Positions 8,395 through 17,076 of a stretch of 64,000 bases of DNA are shown piece by piece. The first letter of the stretch is position 1; each line of letters begins with the position of its first letter. Origin of the DNA: Phyllobacterium bourgognense (GTDB taxonomy: Bacteria; Pseudomonadota; Alphaproteobacteria; Rhizobiales; Rhizobiaceae); assembly GCF_003337575.1 (NCBI RefSeq), contig NZ_QPJM01000002.1:248001-312000 (forward strand), read 5' to 3'. Under the pieces are notes generated by a model, which saw only the letters and a list, made by a program, of their open reading frames with translations, was not told the origin of the DNA and did not search any database. A program made the translations under genes and the position numbers.

Positions 8395-9411
8395 GTGATT
8401 GATCAGGTCGATACACGTGAAAACTACAAGCGCAACCGTTTCGCGGTAGCGCCGATGATCGATTGGACGGACCGACATTGCCGGACCTTTCACCGGCAAT
8501 TCACACGCCATGCCTTGCTCTATACGGAGATGGTCGTTGCCGATGCTGCGATCCACGGCAATCGCGAGCGCATTCTTGGGTTTGCCGAAGCGGAACATCC
8601 TGTTGCGCTGCAACTCGGTGGCTCCGATCCTATTAAGCTGGCTGAAGCAGCACGCATCGGCGAAGCCATGGGTTACCAGGAAATCAATCTCAATGTCGGC
8701 TGCCCATCTGACCGCGTTCAATCCGGCACATTCGGCGCTTGTTTGATGAAAACACCGTACATCGTTGCGTCAAGCGTCGAGGCGATGAAGCAGGCGGTCG
8801 CAATTCCCGTGACGGTCAAGTGCCGCATCGGTGTCGACGATCAGGATCCGGAAACGGCCCTTGATCAACTTGCGAGCGGTGTTTTTGATGCCGGTGCAGA
8901 TGCGTTGTGGGTACATGCCCGCAAGGCTTGGCTGAAGGGACTTTCGCCCAAGGAGAACCGCGATATTCCGCCATTGGACTATGCTCGCGTCTATCGTCTG
9001 AAACAGCAAAATCCGAGTCAATTCATAGGGATCAATGGCGGCATTCAGACGCTCGATGAAGCGCTTGACCATTTGAATCATGTTGACGGTGTCATGCTTG
9101 GCCGCGCGATTTACAACAACCCGATGCTGTTGCTCGACGTCGATAGAAGCATATACGGCAGCGAAAGCGCGGCGCCTTCAATCGATGCGATCATAGAGCA
9201 CATGTGCGACTATGCAGATGCTCATATAGCTCGAGGCGGTCGATTGTCGCACATTGCCCGCCACCTGGTGGGTCTGTTCCATGGCGCGGCCGGGGCACGG
9301 CGCTGGCGCCAAATACTGTCGACTGAAGCCAATCAAACAGATGCAACCAGTGCTGTGATCCGGCTGGCGTATGCCGCGATCGAGACCGTGTCGACAGAGG
9401 AAGCAGCCTGA
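8395..9411 (+). CDS. dusA: tRNA-dihydrouridine(20/20a) synthase DusA
   Basis: A 338-residue flavoenzyme that reduces uridine 20/20a in the tRNA D-loop. DusA hallmarks are present: FAVAPMIDWTDRHCR near the N-terminus, the catalytic-Cys segment NLNVGCPSDRVQ near residue 100, GTFGACLM and HARKAWLKGLSPKENR. The GTG start at 8395 gives the usual length, but no strong ribosome site is visible, so the start is less sure than the identity. dusA is a known integration site for some phages, but no integrase is nearby. Confidence 0.93.
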   Translation: MIDQVDTRENYKRNRFAVAPMIDWTDRHCRTFHRQFTRHALLYTEMVVADAAIHGNRERILGFAEAEHPVALQLGGSDPIKLAEAARIGEAMGYQEINLNVGCPSDRVQSGTFGACLMKTPYIVASSVEAMKQAVAIPVTVKCRIGVDDQDPETALDQLASGVFDAGADALWVHARKAWLKGLSPKENRDIPPLDYARVYRLKQQNPSQFIGINGGIQTLDEALDHLNHVDGVMLGRAIYNNPMLLLDVDRSIYGSESAAPSIDAIIEHMCDYADAHIARGGRLSHIARHLVGLFHGAAGARRWRQILSTEANQTDATSAVIRLAYAAIETVSTEEAA

Positions 9412-9414
9412 GCT

Positions 9415-10119
9415 CTAGTCTGACAGAACCAGCCGGTCGCCGCGTACGGAAAAACCACTGAGTGTATTGAGGAAATTCATGCCCAGCAGGCTGCCTGCCA
9501 TTTGCCCATCTGCGGTCACCATCGCACGAATGTTACGCCGTTCGATGGCACCTATCCTGATGCTGTCCAATGTGACGCTAGCTGCGGTCGCCATGCCATT
9601 GGCGGTCATGATCGGCGTTTTGTAAGAGAGCTTATCCGGATTGAGCCCGGCGCGGCGCGCATCTCCAGCCGAGAGCACGATCGATGAGGCGCCCGTATCG
9701 ATGATGAATGGTACCGTCGCACCATTTACGTCGCCGTGAACCTCGAAATGACCTGTATCCGCCTTGGCCAGCGTCACAGTGATTGTTCCATCGCCATCGC
9801 GATTGGAAATAGGACTTCCAGGGACCAGTCCCGCCGTTATCCGGTGGCCAACGTCCTGTAACTCGTAGCGGTATTGATAGCCGGCAACGATTGCGAGAAA
9901 AATGACGACCCAGATTGCCATGCTGCGTAAAAAGTGACTGAGTGGAATTCCGGAGCCAAGCAGGGCCGAACCAAGCACGACACCCCAGATTCCCATGTAG
10001 GCGAAACGGGCGAAATCGTCGTTGGCGATGCCCAGAGTCGAACCGCCGTCATTGTTCGCCATCAATAACAGCAAAGTTGCGCCAATCAAGGCAATGATGA
10101 TCCAGAACAAGCGGCCCAT
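9415..10119 (-). CDS. TIGR02281-type membrane-anchored retropepsin-like aspartic protease
   Basis: This 234-residue protein has about three transmembrane helices (roughly residues 3-20, 33-55, 65-82) followed by a single retropepsin-like domain. The catalytic motif FIIDTGASSIVLS lies at about residues 138-150, and FLNTLSGFSVRGDRLVL closes the domain. Clan AA proteases of this type act as dimers and presumably face the periplasm. The gene ends 3 bases from the end of convergent dusA and is preceded on its strand by the DUF1289 gene at a 6-base gap, so those two are probably cotranscribed. The substrate is unknown. Confidence 0.88.
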   Translation of the reverse strand: MGRLFWIIIALIGATLLLLMANNDGGSTLGIANDDFARFAYMGIWGVVLGSALLGSGIPLSHFLRSMAIWVVIFLAIVAGYQYRYELQDVGHRITAGLVPGSPISNRDGDGTITVTLAKADTGHFEVHGDVNGATVPFIIDTGASSIVLSAGDARRAGLNPDKLSYKTPIMTANGMATAASVTLDSIRIGAIERRNIRAMVTADGQMAGSLLGMNFLNTLSGFSVRGDRLVLSD

Positions 10120-10125
10120 CTTCGA

Positions 10126-10356
10126 CTAACCTTCTTGCTTTTCGCGCGCCATACGGCTGCGCCGCGTTTCGCGACGGGGGCGCCGCTCAACTGTCTCTAA
10201 CCGCTCCGGCAGGCCCGCCATGACGCGGCGGCGAGTCTCAGGCGACATAATTGACCATGCACCTATTTCCTCGCGCGTGCGCCCGCAACCGAAGCAAAAT
10301 CCGGTCTTCATATCGATTGCGCAGACGAGGATGCAGGGTGACTCGATGATGCTCAT
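10126..10356 (-). CDS. DUF1289 small cysteine-rich protein
   Basis: A 76-residue DUF1289 protein with four cysteines at positions 8, 12, 21 and 24 (SPCILVC and FCFGCGRT), a pattern that suggests metal binding, followed by a basic Arg-rich tail. The function is not established. It lies between cobS (18-base gap) and the aspartic protease (6-base gap) in one minus-strand run. Confidence 0.85.
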   Translation of the reverse strand: MSIIESPCILVCAIDMKTGFCFGCGRTREEIGAWSIMSPETRRRVMAGLPERLETVERRPRRETRRSRMAREKQEG

Positions 10357-10374
10357 TCTAAGGATTTGGTACGG

Positions 10375-11148
10375 CTAAAGTGCAATGACAAGACCGAGCA
10401 GCAGTGAAATTGTCGCGAGTTGCTGCATGGCCCCCAATGTATCACCCGTCTGTCCGCCGATCTTTTCGCGGCAACGTGCGGAAAAACCGACAAAAACGAG
10501 CGCCGTCAAACATGCCGCGATGACGATTGCTAGTGGCCCACCGGCAGCGCCATAGCTGATTGCAAGAACGACAGCGCCGAAAATCAGGGCAAAATTGGCT
10601 GCTTCGGCAGTCGGCGCTCCCGCTTGGTCGGCGACGCCACCCACGCGTGCGGATGGCAGGCTCTGCCAGAGTTTTGCCATGACGGAGCGGCTGGCGGCTT
10701 CTGTCCCTATGATGACAGCTACCGCATGGATTACACCGACCTCGTCGAGTATCGTGGTAAGCAACGCTGTCCGCAAGAACACAGAGACAATCAGCGCAAG
10801 TACACCGTAAGAACCCGTCGCCGAATCCTTCATGATCTCCAGCCGCCGGTCAATCGACGTCCCGCCGTAGAAGCCGTCAGCTACATCAGCAAGCCCGTCC
10901 TCATGCAATGCACCGGTGGTGATGATCAATGCGACGACAATCAACAACGCCGTGATGATCTCGGGAAGATCAAGTGCATGAGCGATCAGCAGGACGAGCG
11001 AAGCGGGCAGGGCGACAAGTATACCTGCCACGGGAAAGCCACGCACAGTACTACTGAGCGAGCCGTCATAGCCTTCGAACCAGCGTTGCGGGACGGGCAG
11101 CCGTGAGAGAAAGGCCAGCGCCCGCATCGTATCGTTGACCAAATCCAT
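10375..11148 (-). CDS. cobS: Adenosylcobinamide-GDP ribazoletransferase CobS (CobV)
   Basis: This 257-residue integral membrane enzyme joins adenosylcobinamide-GDP to alpha-ribazole to complete cobalamin. The acidic metal-binding stretch GALHEDGLADVADGFYGG is at about residues 78-95, with several hydrophobic helices after it. It is divergent from cobT, which makes the alpha-ribazole phosphate precursor, so the two final lower-ligand genes share a 127-base intergenic region. I see no cobalamin riboswitch there, and the space is short for one. Confidence 0.93.
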   Translation of the reverse strand: MDLVNDTMRALAFLSRLPVPQRWFEGYDGSLSSTVRGFPVAGILVALPASLVLLIAHALDLPEIITALLIVVALIITTGALHEDGLADVADGFYGGTSIDRRLEIMKDSATGSYGVLALIVSVFLRTALLTTILDEVGVIHAVAVIIGTEAASRSVMAKLWQSLPSARVGGVADQAGAPTAEAANFALIFGAVVLAISYGAAGGPLAIVIAACLTALVFVGFSARCREKIGGQTGDTLGAMQQLATISLLLGLVIAL

Positions 11149-11275
11149 GCTGCAGCCTTTGAATCACTGACGTCGCGACACTCTGCGCCGCCGGTTGACC
11201 TTTGCGTTTTCTCTCCCAGCGCTTATAGGACGGTGTTTGCTAATTTGCCATGAAGAGTTGATTGCAAGGGATATC

Positions 11276-12292
11276 ATGACCACTGGCCTGCCGTTTGACG
11301 ATTTTCGTACTCTCATCGAGACATTGCCGGGACCCGACGAGGCTGCAGTTGCTGCCGTGCGCAAGCGCGATGCGACGTTGACGAAGCCACCGGGTGCACT
11401 TGGGCGTTTGGAAGAGATTGTCGAATGGCTTGCCGCGTGGACCGGGCGTTCGCGTCCGCAGATCACCCGGCCTCTTGTCGCAGTCTTTGCGGGCAATCAC
11501 GGCGTTACCGCCAAGGGTGTTTCGCCCTATCCCTCCTCTGTCACGGCGCAGATGGTCGAAAATTTTGCTGCCGGCGGCGCTGCGATCAACCAGATCTGCA
11601 TCGCCAATGACCTGGGTCTGAAAATCTTCGATCTTGCGCTTGAATATCCTACCGCGGATATCACCGAAGAAGCGGCCATGGACGAAAAGACCTGCGCAGC
11701 GACCATGGCGTTCGGTATGGAATCGATCGCTGGTGGTACCGACCTTCTTTGCATCGGCGAGATGGGGATTGGCAATACGACGATTGCCGCGGCGATATTC
11801 CACGGCCTCTATGGCGGTACTGCAGAGGAATGGGTCGGTCCAGGCACCGGTGCCAACAGCGAAGGAATGAGGCGCAAGGCCGATGCTGTACGTACAGCAG
11901 TCGCACTCCACGCTTCGCATCTGAAAGATCCGCTTGAACTGCTGCGACGCCTCGGCGGGCGTGAAATCGCTGCGATGGCAGGTGCCATTCTTGCTACACG
12001 TGTTGAAAGAATCCCGGTTATCATCGATGGCTATGTGGCCACCGCCGCAGCGGCCATTTTACACGCCGCGAATCCGGAAGCGATCGACCACTGCCTCTTC
12101 GGCCATGTCTCAGCTGAACCAGGCCATCGCAAGGTTTTGGAGAAGCTTGGGAAAAAGCCATTGCTTGACCTTGGAATGCGGCTCGGCGAGGGTACCGGCG
12201 CCGCACTTGCAGCGGGCATCGTCAAGGCAGCAGTGCTCTGCCATAGCGGCATGGCAACATTCGATCAGGCTGGTGTCAGCAATCGCGACTGA
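11276..12292 (+). CDS. cobT: Nicotinate-nucleotide--dimethylbenzimidazole phosphoribosyltransferase CobT
   Basis: This 338-residue enzyme makes alpha-ribazole 5'-phosphate for the lower ligand of cobalamin. Motifs include TKPPGALGRLEEI near residue 40, the GNHGV loop, GEMGIGNTT near 165 and the catalytic-Glu segment GMRLGEGTGAALA near 305. The start at ATG 11276 is supported by AAGGG five bases upstream, and upstream in-frame codons look non-coding. A good terminator follows. Confidence 0.95.
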   Translation: MTTGLPFDDFRTLIETLPGPDEAAVAAVRKRDATLTKPPGALGRLEEIVEWLAAWTGRSRPQITRPLVAVFAGNHGVTAKGVSPYPSSVTAQMVENFAAGGAAINQICIANDLGLKIFDLALEYPTADITEEAAMDEKTCAATMAFGMESIAGGTDLLCIGEMGIGNTTIAAAIFHGLYGGTAEEWVGPGTGANSEGMRRKADAVRTAVALHASHLKDPLELLRRLGGREIAAMAGAILATRVERIPVIIDGYVATAAAAILHAANPEAIDHCLFGHVSAEPGHRKVLEKLGKKPLLDLGMRLGEGTGAALAAGIVKAAVLCHSGMATFDQAGVSNRD

Positions 12293-12300
12293 GTAAAATA

Positions 12301-12324
12301 GGCCCGCAAAAGCGGGCCTTTTTT
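12301..12324. terminator. Rho-independent terminator after cobT
   Basis: The 7-bp GC stem GGCCCGC/GCGGGCC has an AAAA loop and is followed by a six-T run. It lies between the convergent cobT and DoxX genes. The A-rich left flank could also serve the minus-strand transcript weakly. Confidence 0.88.
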
Positions 12325-12338
12325 AGATGGGAGGGACT

Positions 12339-12785
12339 TCAAAACTCCTTGCCGATCCTTGCATCGAGGGAGTGGTTGTTTGCGCCACGAATGACGAAGA
12401 AAAACAGGATTGCCGTCCACAGGATAGATTTTTCCGAACCGCTCCAGCCCTGCCCCTGCACGAAGCCGTGGAAATATATGGTGACTGCAAGCACGATCGC
12501 CGTGGCGAACGCCGCGGGGCGCGTGAGCAAGCCGATTGTAAGTAGAATGCCACCAAGGAACTCGGTGGCGGCAAGAAGCGGCGACCAGAACACGCCCGGA
12601 TAGAAGCCGAGACCTTCGACCATTCCCACCGAACCCATCGGATTGACGATCTTGCCCGACCCGTGCACAACGAGTGCGGCACCGGCCACCACTCGCAGGA
12701 TCGTTTCCGAGATATCACCGAGAGCGGCATAGATGCCACCAAGGGCAGGGATTATCAAAGGACGGTTATTGCCGTTTGAATTCAT
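12339..12785 (-). CDS. DoxX family membrane protein
   Basis: A 148-residue protein with four predicted transmembrane helices and DoxX landmarks: LRVVAGAALVVHGSGKI near residue 32, EFLGGILLTIGLLTRPAA near 80, and the FHGF segment near 105. Family members are linked to redox or quinone-related membrane functions, but the substrate is unclear. It lies alone between cobT and the histidine kinase gene, both of which end or begin at a distance, so an own promoter is likely. Confidence 0.85.
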   Translation of the reverse strand: MNSNGNNRPLIIPALGGIYAALGDISETILRVVAGAALVVHGSGKIVNPMGSVGMVEGLGFYPGVFWSPLLAATEFLGGILLTIGLLTRPAAFATAIVLAVTIYFHGFVQGQGWSGSEKSILWTAILFFFVIRGANNHSLDARIGKEF

Positions 12786-12875
12786 TGAGAAATGTTCCGT
12801 TCATTGTTGCGCTGCCATGAGCAATGCAGGGCCGTTCACCAACGCGCAAATAACAATAAATTGAAGTTGAGTATT

Positions 12876-14399
12876 CTAGGCAGCTTTTTTCTGGAAAGGC
12901 TTGTTGTGCTTGGCCTGGGTGCCCTGAAGGACACGGCTGCGCGGGAAGGTAGCGAGCGCTTCCGTCCCTTCGCGCAATTTGGAGAACAGATGAAACTCGC
13001 CATCGTGGACGTGAACCAGCGCCTGAACGATAGGAAGACCGAGACCAGTTCCCTGTTCGGCGTTCTTGATTGCGATCGACCCTTGGCCGAAAGCTGAAAG
13101 AACGATGGGGATCTCTTCCGGCGGAATTCCTGGTCCAGTGTCGCGGACCGAAATGTATTGTCCACCTCCTGCGGTCCAGCCCACTTTGATATAGATCTTG
13201 CCGTTCGGAGGCGTGAACTTGACAGCATTGGCCATAAGGTTGAGCAATATCTGGCGAATAGAGCGCTCATCGGCCACCAGGCGCAGCATCCCGGTTTCGA
13301 ACTGTGGTATCAGGGCGATATCCTTGTTGCGGGCCTTCAAATTCATCATGTGAATGCATTCGCTGGCAATATCGGTCAACAGCAGCGGCTCGTCATTGAT
13401 CGAATATCGTCCTGCCTCGATCCGGCTCAGATCGAGTATTTCATTGATTAGATTGAGCAGATGTTCGCCTGATGCATGAATATCACTGGCATACTCCCGG
13501 TATGTCCCGTTCTGGATCGGCCCAAGTACTTCCTTTGCCATGACCTCCGAGAAGCCGAGGATAGCGTTGAGGGGCGTGCGCAGTTCGTGGCTCATCGAAG
13601 CCAGAAAACGCGACTTGGCGAGATTGGCTTCCTCTGCACGCCGTCTGCCTTCATCGGACATGGCGTTCGCCGTTTCGAGTTCGGCGATCAAAGCGTCTTT
13701 CTCAGCTTGCAATGCCAGAGTGATTGCAACCGATTGGTTGAGCCGGGTTGCAACCAGATAAAAAAAGGCGAGTCCGGCAACCAGCATGATCACCATCGTT
13801 GCCTGCACTGGATTATCAAAATGCGTCCAAGCCAGGAGGGTATAGGTCAGGACTGGTAAAGCGAATGCGGCTAAAATGGCCGCACGAAGCGCCGATGAAA
13901 TAATCGCGGTAATCGCCATCACCAGAATAATGACCACGGCCTTGATCACCGGAAACAGATTGGAGCCGCAGGCTGTACATTCGAGAAAGGTGAAATAGGC
14001 CCATCCCAGACTAGTCATGAAATGGCCACCCAGATAGATCGCTTGCCATTTCCGGATTTCCTCGTTGGCCAACCCTGTTTTCTCCAGGTGGCGTGCGAGA
14101 AGCCCCAGTATCGCATAGAGTCCAATGGCGAAGCCGGCCCATAGGACGATCGTTCTGTCGAAACCGGTGAACACACCTATGACGACAATCATGGCTATCA
14201 GAAGCGGGATAGTCGCTGAGTTGATGATCAAGGCACGCGTATGCATGAAGAGCAGTTCGCGATCAAAATGATAGATGCCTGCGCGCTCCATCAGGCGTTC
14301 ACGTGCTCCACGGATGACGACACTCAGATCCTTGTTACGCGGCAATTTGCGGCGATCAACAATGTTTTTGTCTGCACTGGTCGCGTCGAGTGATGCCAT
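12876..14399 (-). CDS. Membrane-bound sensor histidine kinase, DivJ/PleC-like HisKA type
   Basis: A 507-residue kinase. About six transmembrane helices fill residues 57-215, followed by a short coiled linker, the H-box ASMSHELRTPLNAILGFSE (phosphoacceptor His about 271), an N-box NLMANAVKFTP, G1 DTGPGIP and G2 EQGTGLGLPIV. The H-box and FGQGS spacing resemble the DivJ/PleC/PdhS cell-cycle kinases of alphaproteobacteria, but I cannot assign an orthologue. No response regulator gene is adjacent, so it is an orphan. The start is uncertain: ATG 14399 has GAGG just upstream, while ATG 14423 and GTG 14450 are in frame without clear ribosome sites. Confidence 0.85.
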   Translation of the reverse strand: MASLDATSADKNIVDRRKLPRNKDLSVVIRGARERLMERAGIYHFDRELLFMHTRALIINSATIPLLIAMIVVIGVFTGFDRTIVLWAGFAIGLYAILGLLARHLEKTGLANEEIRKWQAIYLGGHFMTSLGWAYFTFLECTACGSNLFPVIKAVVIILVMAITAIISSALRAAILAAFALPVLTYTLLAWTHFDNPVQATMVIMLVAGLAFFYLVATRLNQSVAITLALQAEKDALIAELETANAMSDEGRRRAEEANLAKSRFLASMSHELRTPLNAILGFSEVMAKEVLGPIQNGTYREYASDIHASGEHLLNLINEILDLSRIEAGRYSINDEPLLLTDIASECIHMMNLKARNKDIALIPQFETGMLRLVADERSIRQILLNLMANAVKFTPPNGKIYIKVGWTAGGGQYISVRDTGPGIPPEEIPIVLSAFGQGSIAIKNAEQGTGLGLPIVQALVHVHDGEFHLFSKLREGTEALATFPRSRVLQGTQAKHNKPFQKKAA

Positions 14400-14561
14400 G
14401 CGCCTCGTTCCAGATATATCCATAGCTCTGCACTTGTGGCAGCATTGCACCGCAAGGCTATTCAGAAATGATTAACACTCCATCAAACCAATACAGCAAA
14501 TGGTATCGATCGGATTAGCTCCAAGGGCCTATATGAACCTTCTTGTTGCGATGAAACGACG

Positions 14562-15197
14562 ATGAACCGAGGGTACCGCAGCTATCGCCGCAGATGGCGG
14601 CGCCCGCCGGCGCCGCGTTCATTTGGGCGCAAACTGGTGGACTACAGCTTGATGGTGATCTTCTTTGTGCTGGTCGCCCTGCTGGCGGCGAAACTCAGTC
14701 AACCGAAAGCTCCGACACAATCGCTCGCGGGCAAGGCCTATGTCATTGACGGCGACACGCTTTCCATTTCAGGCAACCATATTCGTCTCCGGGGTATCGA
14801 TGCTCCCGAGATTGAGCAGAGTTGTGGCGCCAATGCTTGCGGAAAAGCTGCCAGGCAGACGTTAGTTCAGCTGATCCAGGGCAGACCGGTTCGCTGCGAC
14901 GGATATGGCCACGATAAATATAATCGCAGCCTGGCCATCTGCTTTATTGGCACGATAAATCTCAATCGTGCCATGGTTGAGGCTGGACAGGCGATCGCTT
15001 ATGGCGATTATCGTGATGTAGAGCTCAAGGCTCGAAGAGACAAAAAAGGTCTGTGGTCCGGGAAATTTGAGATACCGCAAGATTGGCGCAGGGAGCATGA
15101 GCAGGTGCCGGAAGCGCCGCAACCTCAACCCAATCGTGCGCCGGATCTGATTGACCAATTCGTAGGATGGATCCGTGGTTTAGTTGGAGGACTCTGA
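14562..15197 (+). CDS. Membrane-anchored thermonuclease-family (SNase) protein
   Basis: A 211-residue protein with an Arg-rich cytoplasmic N-terminus, one transmembrane helix (about residues 29-46) and an SNase-like nuclease domain. The active-site pattern is visible in VIDGDTLSISGNHIRLRGID and APEIEQSC, followed by ARRDKKGLWSGKFEIPQDWR. The topology places the nuclease outside the inner membrane. Its stop overlaps the next start by one base (TGATG), so it is coupled to the GST-like gene. Confidence 0.88.
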   Translation: MNRGYRSYRRRWRRPPAPRSFGRKLVDYSLMVIFFVLVALLAAKLSQPKAPTQSLAGKAYVIDGDTLSISGNHIRLRGIDAPEIEQSCGANACGKAARQTLVQLIQGRPVRCDGYGHDKYNRSLAICFIGTINLNRAMVEAGQAIAYGDYRDVELKARRDKKGLWSGKFEIPQDWRREHEQVPEAPQPQPNRAPDLIDQFVGWIRGLVGGL

Positions 15198-15808
15198 TGA
15201 AGCTTTACGATGGAGGGCGCGCGCCCAATCCACGCCGCATTCGTATTTTTATGGCGGAAAAGGGCATCGAGGTGCCCTTGGTGCCTATTGACATGACCGC
15301 CATGGAACACAAGACGCCTGAGTTTACAGCGCTCAATCCATTTCAGCGGCTACCGGCGCTTGAGCTCGACGACGGCATGGTTATCAGCGAATCAGTGGCT
15401 ATCTCGCGTTATTTTGAGGAGTTGTATCCCGACCCGCCTTTGTTTGGCACGGGCGCCGTTGGCAAGGCGCAGGTGGAAATGTGGAATCGCCGCGCTGATC
15501 TCCATCTCCTCGTTGTCGTGATGGCAGCATTTCGCCATACGCACCCTGCTATGGTCGAATGGGAGGTCCCGCAGATCCCGGCTTGGGGCGAAGCCAACCG
15601 GCCGAGAGCGTTGGCGACGATGAAGATTATGGATGATCAACTCGCCGCGAGTGAATTCATAGCAGGTGATGACTTTTCGATTGCGGATATCACGCTGCTT
15701 GTGTCGATCGACTTTCTAAAACTTGCCAGGATACAAATGCCTGAGGAACTGGGCAACCTCCGGCGGTGGCACGCTGCCGTGTCGAGCCGTCCCAGCGCCA
15801 AAGCGTGA
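15197..15808 (+). CDS. Glutathione S-transferase family protein
   Basis: A 203-residue GST-fold protein with an N-terminal thioredoxin-like domain (MKLYDGGRAPNPRRIRIF, then the glutathione-site segments FQRLPALELDDG and ISESVAISRYFEELYP) and an all-helical C-terminal domain ending near DFSIADITLLV. The start at ATG 15197 is set by TTGGAGGA upstream and overlaps the SNase stop. The substrate is not predictable. No classical N-terminal Tyr or Ser-Cys pair is obvious. Confidence 0.88.
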   Translation: MKLYDGGRAPNPRRIRIFMAEKGIEVPLVPIDMTAMEHKTPEFTALNPFQRLPALELDDGMVISESVAISRYFEELYPDPPLFGTGAVGKAQVEMWNRRADLHLLVVVMAAFRHTHPAMVEWEVPQIPAWGEANRPRALATMKIMDDQLAASEFIAGDDFSIADITLLVSIDFLKLARIQMPEELGNLRRWHAAVSSRPSAKA

Positions 15809-15831
15809 GATTTTAGAGCGATTTGCCGCCA

Positions 15832-16443
15832 ATGCTCGATATCTTGTCGTCGGAAATCAAGGCGTGCCGGATATGCCGGGACGCTCCACGGTATGGCGCG
15901 CCACTGCCGGATGAACCCAATCCGGTGTGTGTGCTCTCTGCGACAGCGCGCATTGTCATTTGCGGGCAAGCGCCGGGCATTCGCGTGCACAACACTGGTT
16001 TGCCGTTCAACGATCCTTCAGGGGTCCGATTGCGTGACTGGCTTGGTGTCGATCGCGAAACATTCTACGATCCGGACAAGTTCGCCATTGTCCCGATGGG
16101 ATTTTGCTTTCCGGGCTATGACGCGCATGGCAGCGATCTTCCCCCTCGGCGCGAATGCCGCGAAACATGGCATGATCGTGTGTTTCATTCCATGCCGCAG
16201 ATCGAACTTGTTCTGACGATCGGCCAATATGCGCAGGCCTATCATCTCGGAAGCCGTCGCCGCGCCAGTATGACCGCAACGGTGTTGAACTGGCGTGATT
16301 ACTTCGAGCCAGAATCGGGGCGGTCAATTCTCCCGCTTCCGCATCCCTCCTGGCGCAACAGCTCCTGGCTGAAAAAGAACCCCTGGTTCGCGCGAGACGT
16401 TCTCCCCTTGCTTCAGGAAAAGGTCAGAATTCTAACTTCATAG
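15832..16443 (+). CDS. Uracil-DNA glycosylase family protein
   Basis: A 203-residue protein of the UDG superfamily, which removes damaged bases or is a relative of such enzymes. Motif 1 appears as VICGQAPGIRVHNTGLPFND near residues 43-62, a central FAIVPMGFCFPGYDAHGSD segment follows, and motif 2 appears as LPLPHPSWRN near 168. The N-terminus has one CxxC pair (KACRICRDA) but I do not see the full four-Cys iron-sulfur set of family 4 enzymes. The start is ATG 15832; TTG 15823 is also possible. It begins 23 bases after the GST gene. Confidence 0.82.
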   Translation: MLDILSSEIKACRICRDAPRYGAPLPDEPNPVCVLSATARIVICGQAPGIRVHNTGLPFNDPSGVRLRDWLGVDRETFYDPDKFAIVPMGFCFPGYDAHGSDLPPRRECRETWHDRVFHSMPQIELVLTIGQYAQAYHLGSRRRASMTATVLNWRDYFEPESGRSILPLPHPSWRNSSWLKKNPWFARDVLPLLQEKVRILTS

Positions 16444-16553
16444 GCTTTAGGACGAAATTTTTGCTGGGTTTGAAAAGTTTAGAATAATTTTCTTGTACGG
16501 TGGCGGATTATCAGACCATAAAGTATCTCATTCCAATGGGACTGTAAGCAAAC

Positions 16554-17033
16554 ATGGACAGACTCGATCGAAAAATACTTCGTCTTTTGCAAGAGGATGC
16601 AACGCTTGCCGTAGCGGACGTTGCCAAGAAAGTCGGACTTTCGACAACGCCTTGCTGGCGCCGCATCCAGAAGCTGGAAGAAGATGGTGTGATTCAGCGA
16701 CGTGTCGCCATTCTGGATCCTGTCCGCGTCAATACGCGAGTCACAGTCTTCGTCTCGATCCGTACTGGATCTCACAGCAATGAATGGCTGAAGCGCTTCT
16801 CCGAAGTTGTTCAGGAGTTCCCGGAAGTGGTTGAATTCTATCGCATGAGCGGCGACGTCGACTATCTCCTGCGCGTCGTCGTGCCGGATATCGCTGCCTA
16901 TGATGCGGTCTACAAGCGCCTGATCAGCAAGATAGACATTCGGGATGTCTCGTCTGCGTTCGCCATGGAGCAGATCAAATACACCACCGAATTGCCGCTC
17001 GATTACATGAGCATCGAGAAGGAGTCGAACTGA
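16554..17033 (+). CDS. Lrp/AsnC family transcriptional regulator
   Basis: A 159-residue regulator with an N-terminal helix-turn-helix (DRKILRLLQEDATLAVADVA, then GLSTTPCWRRIQKLEEDG) and a C-terminal RAM ligand-binding domain (FYRMSGDVDYLLRVVVPDIA). Such proteins respond to amino acids and often autoregulate. The 110-base region upstream is A/T-rich and probably carries its promoter. It faces the convergent 3-hydroxyisobutyrate-dehydrogenase-like gene, so its target cannot be inferred from a divergent neighbour. Confidence 0.92.
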   Translation: MDRLDRKILRLLQEDATLAVADVAKKVGLSTTPCWRRIQKLEEDGVIQRRVAILDPVRVNTRVTVFVSIRTGSHSNEWLKRFSEVVQEFPEVVEFYRMSGDVDYLLRVVVPDIAAYDAVYKRLISKIDIRDVSSAFAMEQIKYTTELPLDYMSIEKESN

Positions 17034-17044
17034 GGCTATAGCTC

Positions 17045-17076
17045 GCGCGACTGGATTACTTTTTCTCCAGTCGCGC
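17045..17076. terminator. Perfect 11-bp hairpin at the convergent Lrp / dehydrogenase junction
   Basis: GCGCGACTGGA (17045-17055) pairs with TCCAGTCGCGC (17066-17076) around a 10-base T-rich loop. The minus-strand stop codon of the dehydrogenase lies inside the loop, so the hairpin is partly coding. No U-run follows on either strand, so it may be a Rho-dependent or mRNA-end-stabilising structure rather than a classical terminator. Confidence 0.5.

Noticed and set aside
8395-9411. dusA as an occupied phage integration site
   Set aside because: The gene is intact, its ends are not duplicated, and no integrase or phage gene is adjacent.
11149-11275. Cobalamin riboswitch between cobS and cobT
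   Set aside because: The 127-base divergent spacer is short for a full riboswitch, and I found no B12-box-like segment or matching stems.
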